This document shows positions 1 to 5,434 of a stretch of 24,464 nt of DNA, piece by piece (position 1 is the stretch's first letter; each line of letters starts with the position of its first letter). A program made the position numbers and the translations under genes. The stretch is taken from positions 1 to 24,464 of the IMG/VR virus record IMGVR_UViG_3300029448_000423; one strand, 5' to 3'. The notes beneath the pieces are model-generated. The model was not told the origin of the DNA. It ran no database searches and saw nothing but the letters and a program-made list of their open reading frames with translations. Origin of the DNA: a virus.

Positions 1-84
1 CGCCTTAGGAGCCTTAGGTAGAATACCGATTGCTTGAAGTGGTTTGGTTACTAATCTTGTTACTGATCTTAGTGGGTTACACAT
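1..84 (-). CDS. Partial late gene, hypothetical (5' end only)
   Basis: An ATG at 84-82 (minus strand) is preceded by a strong GGAGG and opens a frame that runs off the left edge (28 codons, beginning MCNPLRSVTRLVTKPLQ). It overlaps the end of the acetyltransferase gene by 8 bases, which is typical of translational coupling in this block. Its place after terminase and acetyltransferase in a packaging operon suggests a structural or head-related protein. The visible residues match no family I can name, and no function is assigned. Confidence 0.6.
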   Translation of the reverse strand, partial: MCNPLRSVTRLVTKPLQAIGILPKAPKA

Positions 85-469
85 TATTTACCTCCTTATT
101 GTATGTATGCCCTGTAACTGTGTATCCCATCTTTTCGTAAAACTGCTTAGTTCTTTCGGGATTAATTCCAGTTGCCGTAGCCGGGCTTATTCTTTTTGCG
201 CCTCTTTTCGTAGCCCATGTTTCAAAGTCTCTAAATAGTCTGACCGCAGCTACTGATCCCCTTCTTGTTTGATCTACATAGTAAGTAAGATCAGAGGCAT
301 ATAAGTCCTTACCAAAATAGTACTCTGTTATAAAGCCAATGAACACCCCTATTATTTCATTATTCTCCTCAGCTATCTGTACAAACTGGTCATGTAAAAA
401 AGCCATAAGTAATCGTTTAAGTTTATCTGGGTCAAAATCAAGGTCTTTGAAGTGAGATTCTTGGTGCAT
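77..469 (-). CDS. GNAT-family N-acetyltransferase
   Basis: The protein has the GNAT fold pattern. An RRGSVAAVRLF stretch fits the acetyl-CoA pyrophosphate loop and following helix, and NPERTKQFYEKMGY near the C terminus is the usual last helix and strand. Members acetylate amino groups of proteins or small molecules, and the phage substrate is unknown. Coordinates given use the first ATG (130 aa). The reading frame, however, stays open and GNAT-like for about 22 further codons upstream (VTRPAEPGDIKEIIELGSR), back to a stop just before AAGGAGA. This supports a non-ATG start, perhaps ATT at 535-533 or ATA at 529-527, overlapping the terminase stop. The gene sits directly after large terminase and just before another late gene. 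A role in modifying host or virion protein is inference only. Confidence 0.8.
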   Translation of the reverse strand: MHQESHFKDLDFDPDKLKRLLMAFLHDQFVQIAEENNEIIGVFIGFITEYYFGKDLYASDLTYYVDQTRRGSVAAVRLFRDFETWATKRGAKRISPATATGINPERTKQFYEKMGYTVTGHTYNKEVNNV

Positions 470-525
470 ACGGCTACCTAATTCTATAATCTCTTTTATA
501 TCTCCAGGCTCTGCAGGCCGTGTTA

Positions 526-1821
526 CTATGCTAATATTGTATAGTCTCCTTCAGCTTGACGAGGCAGATCTTTCATTCTTGCATCTTGTTTATTCCTCAT
601 ACCTAATGCTAAGTATCTAAAAGCATCACAGGCATGGCTTGTCCAGTCATGTAACGGTTTATCTTTAAATGTATTATTCTTTTCATCAAAAGCTTTACGG
701 TATTGTCTCATAGCTTCTACAAGTAAACTACACTTATCTTCGTCAAAGTAACATCTAGGGATAATGGTCCTAGCTGCTTCTATCCCGTCATCTATTCTTA
801 GGTTAGGAGTTACTCTAAATCTAATTCCTAGTTCACGAGCAGATTCTAACCTTGATCTACCGGTACTCATTTCACGTACCTTAATATCATGAGGTGCAAT
901 ATGGTCTCCGTATACATATTCTTTTTCACGTAGCACTTTGGCATAGTGAGCTAGACCTTCACCTGAATTTTCATAGTAGTCTATAATTCTTATTTCGTTA
1001 TAATGATGCTGAAAGAAGATAATACTTGTCGAGTCACCCATACCAAGGTCCCAGGACGTATGCACATCGAGGAGGGGGTCATACGGTACCTTAGTTATTC
1101 TACGGTCTGCTAAGGCTTTTGCCATAAGGTTTCCATAGTAAGACCCGACAAGCGGAGCGTCAAAAGAGCAATAAAACTCTTGTTGAATCATTTCTTCTGG
1201 CATACCAGAATCTCGTTCATCGTCAATAGCTTGTTGTGATACAGCATTAGTATCTTCAATACTTAGGGTTTGGCTAAACCATTTTTGATTACGTTGTGCC
1301 ATAGTAATGAGATCGTAACCGTGGTTACGGCCCCTAGCTGTATATATGAATACGGCCCAGCCGTCGTTTTCTGCTAAGATCGGTCTTATATAGTCCCAGG
1401 CCCGTGGGTCTTGAACCGAATACTCTGAGAATATAACTCCAACTGGGTTGGCACCTATCAGTCTGTCAACGTTGTCGGTACCTACAACTTGGTAGATAGA
1501 GCCATTTTTTAATGTTAACCGCATCTCCGTATTGTTCTTGCTTTCTACAAGTTCTGATGGAAAGTGGTCAATAAACTTGCGACCGTCCCTGGTCATACCG
1601 TCCCACGCGATTTTTCGTCCTTGGTTATATGTGGGAAATAAATGCCAGTATAGTCCTGGTCTTTTTAATGCAGATACTACGCACCAGTTAATACTTGCTA
1701 AATCTTTGCCAGCACGTCGGTGCCATACGGCAACTGCTCGTTTACCGCCGTCTTCTAAAAATTTCCAGAGAGGTAATTGATAGTTACGCGGTTTCCAATC
1801 ATACGGAATCCTTATCTTCAT
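526..1821 (-). CDS. terL: Terminase large subunit (DNA-packaging ATPase/nuclease)
   Basis: This is the motor that pumps phage DNA into the prohead and cuts it. The ATPase half shows a Walker A-like HRRAGKD (residues 34-40), Walker B VGVIFSEYS (about 127-135, with Glu133 as the likely catalytic residue), and a TARGRNHG stretch near 161 that fits the coupling motif. The RNase H-like nuclease half shows Asp258 in SWDLGMGDST, acidic residues around 281-284, and Asp399 in HDWTSHACDAFRY. At 431 residues it is on the short side for the family, but both domains look complete. The start overlaps the small terminase gene by 23 bases, so the two are probably coupled in translation. The nuclease type (headful or cohesive end) cannot be told from sequence alone. 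Confidence 0.93.
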   Translation of the reverse strand: MKIRIPYDWKPRNYQLPLWKFLEDGGKRAVAVWHRRAGKDLASINWCVVSALKRPGLYWHLFPTYNQGRKIAWDGMTRDGRKFIDHFPSELVESKNNTEMRLTLKNGSIYQVVGTDNVDRLIGANPVGVIFSEYSVQDPRAWDYIRPILAENDGWAVFIYTARGRNHGYDLITMAQRNQKWFSQTLSIEDTNAVSQQAIDDERDSGMPEEMIQQEFYCSFDAPLVGSYYGNLMAKALADRRITKVPYDPLLDVHTSWDLGMGDSTSIIFFQHHYNEIRIIDYYENSGEGLAHYAKVLREKEYVYGDHIAPHDIKVREMSTGRSRLESARELGIRFRVTPNLRIDDGIEAARTIIPRCYFDEDKCSLLVEAMRQYRKAFDEKNNTFKDKPLHDWTSHACDAFRYLALGMRNKQDARMKDLPRQAEGDYTILA

Positions 1822-2092
1822 CTAAGTCTTGGAAGTTGACAACTTCTATTGTCACATCTCCTGTAGTATGTTGTTCTACGGCTTTACGTTTAGGGGCTAT
1901 GTATTGAGCTAGTTCCTTAAAACACTGAAACTTTAGTTCAGGGCTTGTTGTAGGATCTGCACTAATCATGGCCATACCTTCGATAGGGTCAACACCTAGA
2001 TCATCTAGCCTTTCAGATAGTTCTTTTGATCTTTTGTTAACAGCACCTTTAGGTCTGCCTGCACCTGGTCTTTTGCCGCCTTTGTCTGCCAT
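1799..2092 (-). CDS. terS: Terminase small subunit
   Basis: This 97-aa protein should recognise the phage DNA and load the large subunit. It has the familiar basic N terminus GGKRPGAGRPKGAVNKRS, seen in many phage small terminases, followed by a helical middle and an acidic C-terminal tail (DLDEDKD), which would contact the large subunit. It is the first gene of the leftward packaging block and overlaps terL by 23 bases. No Shine-Dalgarno sequence is visible ahead of its ATG. A possible extended -10 element lies so close (2108-2100) that the message could be leaderless. Confidence 0.85.
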   Translation of the reverse strand: MADKGGKRPGAGRPKGAVNKRSKELSERLDDLGVDPIEGMAMISADPTTSPELKFQCFKELAQYIAPKRKAVEQHTTGDVTIEVVNFQDLDEDKDSV

Positions 2093-2099
2093 ATAGGTA

Positions 2100-2108
2100 T
2101 TTATAACA
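2100..2108 (-). promoter_or_regulatory. Possible extended -10 promoter for the packaging operon
   Basis: On the minus strand the bases read TGTTATAAA, an extended -10 (TGnTATAAt with one mismatch). Transcription would begin around 2094-2092, at or almost on the ATG of the small terminase gene, which has no visible ribosome binding site. No good -35 lies at the usual distance. A second weak candidate on the same strand is TTGCAA, a 17-base spacer, then TAAATA, using the 2157-2128 region. Confidence 0.3.
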
Positions 2109-2133
2109 TTTATTACCTACGTTGTACATATTT

Positions 2134-2146
2134 ATTATCGGATAAT
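2134..2146. promoter_or_regulatory. 13-bp palindrome in divergent control region
   Basis: ATTATC-G-GATAAT is a perfect inverted repeat with a one-base centre, placed between the diverging packaging and early operons. It overlaps a weak TTGTAC (2122-2127) / GATAAT element for rightward transcription. A regulator-binding site is a reasonable inference. The ribbon-helix-helix protein at 5133-5381 is one candidate binder, but nothing in the sequence proves the link. Confidence 0.35.
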
Positions 2147-2255
2147 GTCAGTTGCAAAAATAGCCCCGACAGAATTACTGGCTTGGTATATAGCCTTTCG
2201 GTTCGCGTATATTTACGCCCCGGGGCCCAATAATGAAAATATAGGAGGTGCAATT

Positions 2256-2333
2256 ATGATGAATGATATCATGATGATGCTGATCATCCTCATCTTATGG
2301 ATGATGATCGGTATATTAGCAATGGTTGCGTAG
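2256..2333 (+). CDS. Tiny predicted membrane peptide (25 aa)
   Basis: A strong AGGAGG (2243-2248) sits eight bases before ATG 2256, and the frame encodes 25 residues. After MMNDI it is almost wholly hydrophobic (many Met, Ile, Leu, one Trp), so it can form a single membrane helix. The same frame is open upstream to an ATG at 2145, but that start has no ribosome binding site and would add an unlikely 37 residues across the control region, so the short form is preferred. It would be the first early gene. Function unknown; early phage membrane peptides sometimes disturb host membrane proteins, but this is only an idea. Confidence 0.45.
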   Translation: MMNDIMMMLIILILWMMIGILAMVA

Positions 2334-2350
2334 CAGCCAACACATAGCCG

Positions 2351-2376
2351 CCTGGTGCGTCGCGCAGCGCATCAGG
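2351..2376 (+). promoter_or_regulatory. Stem-loop between first two early genes
   Basis: CCTGGTGCG (2351-2359) can pair with CGCATCAGG (2368-2376) with one G-T wobble around an eight-base loop. No T-run follows, so it is not a plain terminator. It could be an RNA-processing or stabilising hairpin ahead of the gene at 2407. Confidence 0.4.
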
Positions 2377-2406
2377 TGTAACAAGCGCACGTTTATGGAG
2401 GTACTT

Positions 2407-2673
2407 ATGAGATATCATAACTACATCTTCATGACACCAGCTCAAATTAAAGCTGACGAGAAAAAGTTACTACGTGGTTTGCCTAAGCAAGCTAAGGATA
2501 TAGTGCTTAACATCGGGCTGCAAGGCGAGGTGACTATCAAGCAGGTCAAGGATCGTGTGACTGAGCTTGCGGATCAAGGTATTCTTAAGACTACCCAACG
2601 TCCGTTGCTTATCTTCACGTACTACCGTGCTGATATGATAGACAATGGTGTTGTGAAACACGTTGAGAAATAG
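2407..2673 (+). CDS. Small early hypothetical protein (88 aa)
   Basis: ATG 2407 is chosen because GGAGG lies at 2397-2401. The in-frame upstream start at 2326 would run back through the stem-loop and lacks a ribosome binding site. The product begins MRYHNYIFMTPAQIKADEKK and has an alternating charged, helical character with a TIKQVKDRVTELADQGIL segment like a winged-helix second helix. The C-terminal half could be a small DNA-binding wing (LLIFTYYRADMIDNGVV). I do not recognise the family. Its place at the head of the early block is consistent with a host-takeover or regulatory role, which is inference. Confidence 0.65.
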   Translation: MRYHNYIFMTPAQIKADEKKLLRGLPKQAKDIVLNIGLQGEVTIKQVKDRVTELADQGILKTTQRPLLIFTYYRADMIDNGVVKHVEK

Positions 2674-2718
2674 GACGCTTATCGGCACATGGACGTGCCA
2701 CCAACATAGGAGACAACT

Positions 2719-2952
2719 ATGCAACATCGTATATACGAAGGCATAGGTCCATACGACGGCAGTGCATACATCATCGAAGATGACGCGCACGCTGACGGAT
2801 TGATCTTTGTCTGCGCACTTATGCGTGATGGTAGTGTGTCACATGACTGGTACGAACTTGGTTGTGAGTTCTATGATGATATCATAGCTCACATACCAGG
2901 TATGCGAGTTATTGGACACATATCAACAAGACGTCTACGTGACTGCTTGTAA
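2719..2952 (+). CDS. Small early hypothetical protein (77 aa)
   Basis: The start ATG 2719 follows TAGGAGACAACT. The protein is acidic and rich in aromatic residues (YEGIGPYDGSAYIIEDD, DWYELGCEFYDD), with no membrane segment or known motif. A short hairpin lies just upstream (GGCAC 2684-2688 with GTGCC 2695-2699). It is the last gene before the long non-coding stretch. Function unknown. Confidence 0.6.
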   Translation: MQHRIYEGIGPYDGSAYIIEDDAHADGLIFVCALMRDGSVSHDWYELGCEFYDDIIAHIPGMRVIGHISTRRLRDCL

Positions 2953-3171
2953 TTAACTAGGGCTTACAAGCCAGGAGGTACTGCCTATGCACTAGCATAG
3001 TTACAATTTGACCTTGTACCACATGACACCGCTTCGGCGTATCGGCTACAGGCCGGCCGGATAGGGCGAAGAATTAGGGTGCCCTCCGGGTACACGGGGG
3101 TACACACAACCAGGGCCACGCGCCCCCAGAGAAGGGCTTAAAAAAAGGGCAACCCGAAGCAGTAAAAAAGT

Positions 3172-3198
3172 GTATATGAATCAATAACTTAGGGCCCT
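3172..3198 (+). repeat. 27-bp direct repeat, copy 1
   Basis: Reads GTATATGAATCAA then TAACTTAGGGCCCT. Matches copy 2 at 23 of 27 positions. A weak third relative (GTATAAAAATCA) starts at 4862 in another intergenic gap. Confidence 0.7.
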
Positions 3199-3240
3199 GC
3201 TGTAGCATGCAAAGGCCGTGCCACTAGTCCGTTAAAATAT

Positions 3241-3267
3241 GTATATAAATCAAACACTTAGGACCCT
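3241..3267 (+). repeat. 27-bp direct repeat, copy 2
   Basis: Reads GTATATAAATCAA then ACACTTAGGACCCT, starting 69 bases after copy 1. The CACTTAGGA part recalls the CACTATAGGG core of T7-type promoters but is one base shorter, so this resemblance may be chance. Confidence 0.7.
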
Positions 3268-3373
3268 CGCCCTTTGTTTATTGCCCACAATCCAAGGCGC
3301 CTGCGCCCTATAAAACTTGATTTTTAATCAATTGTGGAGGCAGTAAAAAATATACACCTTTTAGCCCTTTTTA

Positions 3374-3403
3374 TTGTACTACCGGATAAAATCAGATTAT
3401 AAT
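3374..3403 (+). promoter_or_regulatory. Sigma-70-type promoter for the gene at 3456
   Basis: TTGTAC (3374-3379), an 18-base spacer and a perfect TATAAT (3398-3403) stand 53 bases ahead of the ATG at 3456. This argues against the in-frame ATG at 3402, which lies inside the -10 box. Confidence 0.65.
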
Positions 3404-3455
3404 GGCTTTAGCAGGTAAAAATAGATTTGCCTGCACTAATAGAAAGGAGAAAGTT

Positions 3456-3821
3456 ATGCAAATATCAACTGCAAAACCTATCGCTAAGCCTACTGCGGCT
3501 AATGTTGTTAAAACAGTAGCTAAAAAAGAGGTAAAGCGTAAAGCAGCAACTATGTTTACATTCTTCGATTATACAAAAATCGAAAAGTGGGACAGAGCTA
3601 TGCCGCCGCAAGCTAAATGCATTGCTACAACAATAACTAAATACGGCATCCAGTATAATAAACCGTATGTACGTAAAGATATTGAGGTAGCTATGGAAAA
3701 ACTACACGAAGCCGAAACTAAGAAAAACGGCAAAAAATGGACTAGGCAGAATCCCTACAGGATTTTTGCTTACTACATTAAAAACATGACGGATAATAAG
3801 TTGCTTATGAAAACTAAGTAG
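3456..3821 (+). CDS. Basic hypothetical protein (121 aa)
   Basis: ATG 3456 follows GAAAGGAGAAAGTT, the same leader used by several other early genes. The N-terminal 35 residues are Ala/Lys/Pro/Thr-rich and basic (repeated AKP and KTVAKKEVKRK), like a flexible nucleic-acid-binding or histone-like tail. The rest is a compact domain with FFDYTKIEKW and many lysines. It has its own promoter upstream and terminator downstream, so it is a single-gene unit that is probably strongly expressed early. A DNA- or RNA-binding protein is plausible; the family is not recognised. Confidence 0.7.
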   Translation: MQISTAKPIAKPTAANVVKTVAKKEVKRKAATMFTFFDYTKIEKWDRAMPPQAKCIATTITKYGIQYNKPYVRKDIEVAMEKLHEAETKKNGKKWTRQNPYRIFAYYIKNMTDNKLLMKTK

Positions 3822-3832
3822 CTTTTTCTCGG

Positions 3833-3865
3833 GGCTGCCACATTATGAGTGTGGTAGCCTTTTTT
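3833..3865 (+). terminator. Rho-independent terminator
   Basis: GGCTGCCACA (3833-3842) pairs with TGTGGTAGCC (3850-3859, one G-T wobble) around a seven-base loop and is followed at once by six Ts. It ends the 3456 unit. Confidence 0.9.
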
Positions 3866-3867
3866 AA

Positions 3868-3902
3868 GGCAAAATATATATTAAGGAGGCAAAATATATA
3901 TT
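3868..3902 (+). repeat. Tandem pair of a 15-bp repeat
   Basis: GGCAAAATATATATT occurs at 3868-3882 and again at 3888-3902, separated by AAGGA. Each unit contains the self-complementary AATATATATT. It lies between a terminator and the next small gene. A regulator site is possible, and a simple AT-rich duplication is equally possible. A further 7-bp perfect hairpin (CTTATAA 3933-3939 with TTATAAG 3944-3950) follows. Confidence 0.7.
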
Positions 3903-3983
3903 TTGTGTAATTTTTACGCAATATATAATAAGCTTATAAATAATTATAAGGATTATTTATTAATAAAGAAAGGAGAAATAAAG

Positions 3984-4169
3984 ATGCTAAAATATAATAA
4001 TTTGGCGGATTATTTCTCAGATGAAGATATATTAAAAATAGCGGGGGAAGCGGCTTCGGACGCGGCTATCGTTATTGGAAATAAATCTGATGAAGATAAA
4101 GACGAAATGGTTACCGCCATTTGGAACGTCCTTCATCATCATCTGGGGAATCCAACCTCAAATAAATAA
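3984..4169 (+). CDS. Small acidic hypothetical protein (61 aa)
   Basis: ATG 3984 is preceded by GAAAGGAGAAATAAAG. A TTG start at 3903 in the same frame lies in the AT-rich repeat and has no ribosome binding site, so it is not used. The product (MLKYNNLADYFSDEDILKIA...) is acidic and helical. It resembles no family I know. A strong terminator follows, so this is another single-gene unit. An acidic early protein could act as an inhibitor or DNA mimic, which is speculation. Confidence 0.7.
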   Translation: MLKYNNLADYFSDEDILKIAGEAASDAAIVIGNKSDEDKDEMVTAIWNVLHHHLGNPTSNK

Positions 4170-4176
4170 CGAAGGG

Positions 4177-4205
4177 AGGCGGCTAATCATATTGGCCGCC
4201 TTTTT
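4177..4205 (+). terminator. Rho-independent terminator
   Basis: AGGCGGC (4177-4183) pairs perfectly with GCCGCCT (4195-4201), with an eleven-base loop, and the T-run continues to 4205. Confidence 0.88.
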
Positions 4206-4261
4206 GATCAGAAATCGTTGTAACCTCAGGGTACACAGTAATGCCCTTCGGGTACAAATTA

Positions 4262-4270
4262 TGATATAAT
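4262..4270 (+). promoter_or_regulatory. Extended -10 promoter for the 4301 gene
   Basis: TGATATAAT is a perfect extended -10 (TGnTATAAT), 31 bases ahead of ATG 4301. No clear -35 is seen, as is common with this promoter class. The same TGATATAAT recurs before the DUF932 gene and before the gene at 12528. AGGGTACAC (4228-4236) and CCCTTCGGGTACA (4245-4257) lie just upstream and echo motifs in the 3080-3105 region. Confidence 0.7.
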
Positions 4271-4300
4271 AGTACTATAGTACACAGAAAGGAGAATACT

Positions 4301-4501
4301 ATGAAGATAATAATGACAATAAATGTAGATTGTGCTACTACTGATGCAGTACAACGTAATCTAGGCGAACATCACGGTGACGACTGGGAACATTATGAGT
4401 TTCCCACTGCCGACGAGTCCGTGCGAGCAATAACTAATGAGTGCGTATCGTGGCTAGGCAGTCTAGGAATACAACCAACATTTAAAATAGAAAAGGAGTA
4501 A
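4301..4501 (+). CDS. Small early hypothetical protein (66 aa)
   Basis: ATG 4301 follows GAAAGGAGAATACT. The product starts MKIIMTINVDCATTDAVQRN and mixes short beta-like and helical stretches, with an overall acidic charge (EHHGDDWEHYEF). No known motif. It is followed one base later by the gene at 4503 and forms an operon with it. Confidence 0.7.
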   Translation: MKIIMTINVDCATTDAVQRNLGEHHGDDWEHYEFPTADESVRAITNECVSWLGSLGIQPTFKIEKE

Positions 4502-4502
4502 A

Positions 4503-4781
4503 ATGGCTAAACCGCCCAAATATTACGATAAAAGTAACGAGAAGTACTTTGCTAATCTCGATCGTAATCTTACCAACTATGAAGACATAGACCAGGCGTG
4601 TACCCTACGAGACTTACAAGAACAGGGTACACGGGCGGTACAAAAACTTGTTAACGACCCAGATCCTGCCTGGGACCCAGTTATCGACCATAGAGTCGGC
4701 AAGGGGGGACGCAACAGTAAGAATTACTCAACTAAAACAACAATTCCAGAGGATTACAGGAAAAAATGGTATGAAGATTAG
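4503..4781 (+). CDS. Hypothetical hydrophilic protein (92 aa)
   Basis: The ribosome binding site AAAGGAG overlaps the end of the gene before, and only one base separates that stop from ATG 4503. The product is very hydrophilic and rich in Asp, Asn, Lys and Tyr (PPKYYDKSNEKYFANLDRN, WDPVIDHRVGKGGRN), without hydrophobic core stretches, so it may be largely unstructured alone. Inside the gene a perfect 9-bp inverted repeat, GTGTACCCT (4598-4606) and AGGGTACAC (4624-4632), carries the same GGGTACAC word found in the upstream control regions. Function unknown. Confidence 0.65.
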   Translation: MAKPPKYYDKSNEKYFANLDRNLTNYEDIDQACTLRDLQEQGTRAVQKLVNDPDPAWDPVIDHRVGKGGRNSKNYSTKTTIPEDYRKKWYED

Positions 4782-4920
4782 CCCTCTATATAAGGAACTT
4801 TTTGAAAAAAAATATTCTTTTTATGTTAAACGGTCCAATAAATACAATAGGCCAATAAAGTGTATAAAAATCATATATATAGAGGCCAGCAGATTGTATT
4901 GGCCCTTTGACCCCAATACG

Positions 4921-4929
4921 TGCTACAAT
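4921..4929 (+). promoter_or_regulatory. Extended -10 promoter for the 4949 gene
   Basis: TGCTACAAT fits TGnTATAAT with one mismatch and lies 20 bases ahead of ATG 4949. A GGCCA/TGGCC stem (4884-4904) lies just upstream. The TTGACC at 4907-4912 is too close (11 bases) to be its -35. Confidence 0.5.
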
Positions 4930-4948
4930 AAAACAACAGGAGAAAACT

Positions 4949-5164
4949 ATGTCAGACATAATTGAATTAGTACGTTGTGACGTTTCTTATGACGTCGAAG
5001 ATGATGAATTTGTAAAAATTAAGCTCATGTACCGTGAAAATGGCAACCTGATCACTACACAACCGATCTATACTGCCCCTGACGTACTTACAGAGATGAT
5101 TTACCGCGAATTAAAGACATTAGGAATAATACATGGACAAAACAACTCAAAGACGCGCCATTAA
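4949..5164 (+). CDS. Small acidic hypothetical protein (71 aa)
   Basis: ATG 4949 follows ACAGGAGAAAACT. The TTG at 4907 in the same frame lies upstream of the promoter and is rejected. The product is acidic with a beta-rich N-terminal half (IIELVRCDVSYDVEDDEF) and a helical C-terminal part. No family is recognised. Its last 32 bases overlap the next gene, so the two are likely translated together. Confidence 0.65.
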   Translation: MSDIIELVRCDVSYDVEDDEFVKIKLMYRENGNLITTQPIYTAPDVLTEMIYRELKTLGIIHGQNNSKTRH

Positions 5165-5381
5165 GTATCAGAAAGAGAAGCGGTCCACGCTCAACATACC
5201 AAAGAGGCTGCACAAGGCGTTAAAGATCGCTGCAGACCGTGAGTGTCGGACTATTCCAGGCCTACTAATGGCGATGCTTATCAAGTGTAAGCATGAGCAA
5301 AAGAATTTATTGACGCAGAAATCAGATCAGATGAATGACGTGTCGGTAAATCAGTGTAAATCTGTTTTCACTCGTGATTAA
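5133..5381 (+). CDS. Ribbon-helix-helix (Arc/CopG-like) DNA-binding protein
   Basis: The 82-aa product has the length and pattern of a ribbon-helix-helix regulator: a basic start (KYQKEKR), a short strand RSTLNIP, then helices KRLHKALKIAADRECRTIPG and LLMAMLIKCKHEQK. Such proteins bind operator DNA as dimers through the strand and repress transcription. The start ATG 5133 has AGGA a few bases upstream and overlaps the gene before. It stands just ahead of an extended -10 promoter and an early control region with several palindromes and repeats, which could hold its sites. It is the only clear candidate transcription regulator in the window. Confidence 0.65.
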   Translation: MDKTTQRRAIKYQKEKRSTLNIPKRLHKALKIAADRECRTIPGLLMAMLIKCKHEQKNLLTQKSDQMNDVSVNQCKSVFTRD

Positions 5382-5395
5382 CGATATGATATAAT
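5366..5395 (+). promoter_or_regulatory. Extended -10 promoter for the DUF932 gene
   Basis: TGATATAAT at 5387-5395 is a perfect extended -10, with a weak -35-like TTTCAC (5366-5371) at 18-base spacing. It opens the long rightward operon that includes the nucleotide-metabolism genes and polymerase. Confidence 0.65.
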
Positions 5396-5434
5396 AGAAT
5401 TACAAAGTAATAATTGACAATAAAGGAGAAAGTT

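Larger units (their letters stand above)
2953..3373. other. Non-coding, repeat-rich region; candidate origin or control locus
   Basis: No credible gene is present in this roughly 420-base stretch, which is rare in so compact a genome. It holds a perfect hairpin (CTATGC 2985-2990 with GCATAG 2995-3000), a GC-rich part with GGCCGGCC, and two copies of GGGTACAC (3088-3095, 3098-3105). It also holds two imperfect 27-bp direct repeats (3172-3198, 3241-3267), a GGCGC/GCGCC inverted repeat near 3295-3306, and a perfect TTGATT-TTT-AATCAA hairpin (3317-3331). GCAGTAAAAAA occurs twice, once before GTGTATA and once before the inverted TATACAC (about 3351-3357). Sharp alternation of GC-rich and AT-rich blocks with repeats fits an origin or a transcription control centre; neither is proven. 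Confidence 0.5.

Noticed and set aside
2145-2255. 62-aa reading frame from ATG 2145
   Set aside because: No ribosome binding site; it crosses the control palindrome. Only the final 25 codons from ATG 2256, with a strong AGGAGG, are supported.
3052-3059. GGCCGGCC palindrome as special site
   Set aside because: A single 8-bp palindrome in a GC-rich patch, with no repeat or partner; likely chance or part of a larger fold.
3172-3267. Firm T7-type promoter call for the 27-bp repeats
   Set aside because: The core is one base shorter than CACTATAGG, only two good copies exist and no single-subunit RNA polymerase is in the window, so only a repeat is annotated.
3402-3455. Longer N terminus for the gene at 3456
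   Set aside because: The ATG at 3402 lies inside a perfect TATAAT box, and a strong ribosome binding site precedes ATG 3456.
4907-4929. TTGACC / TACAAT as a classical promoter
   Set aside because: The spacing is 11 bases, far too short; an extended -10 reading of TGCTACAAT is better.
4648-4965. 105-aa plus-strand frame overlapping the 4503 gene
   Set aside because: It runs in another frame through a gene and into the next gap, lacks a ribosome binding site and has no family-like sequence.
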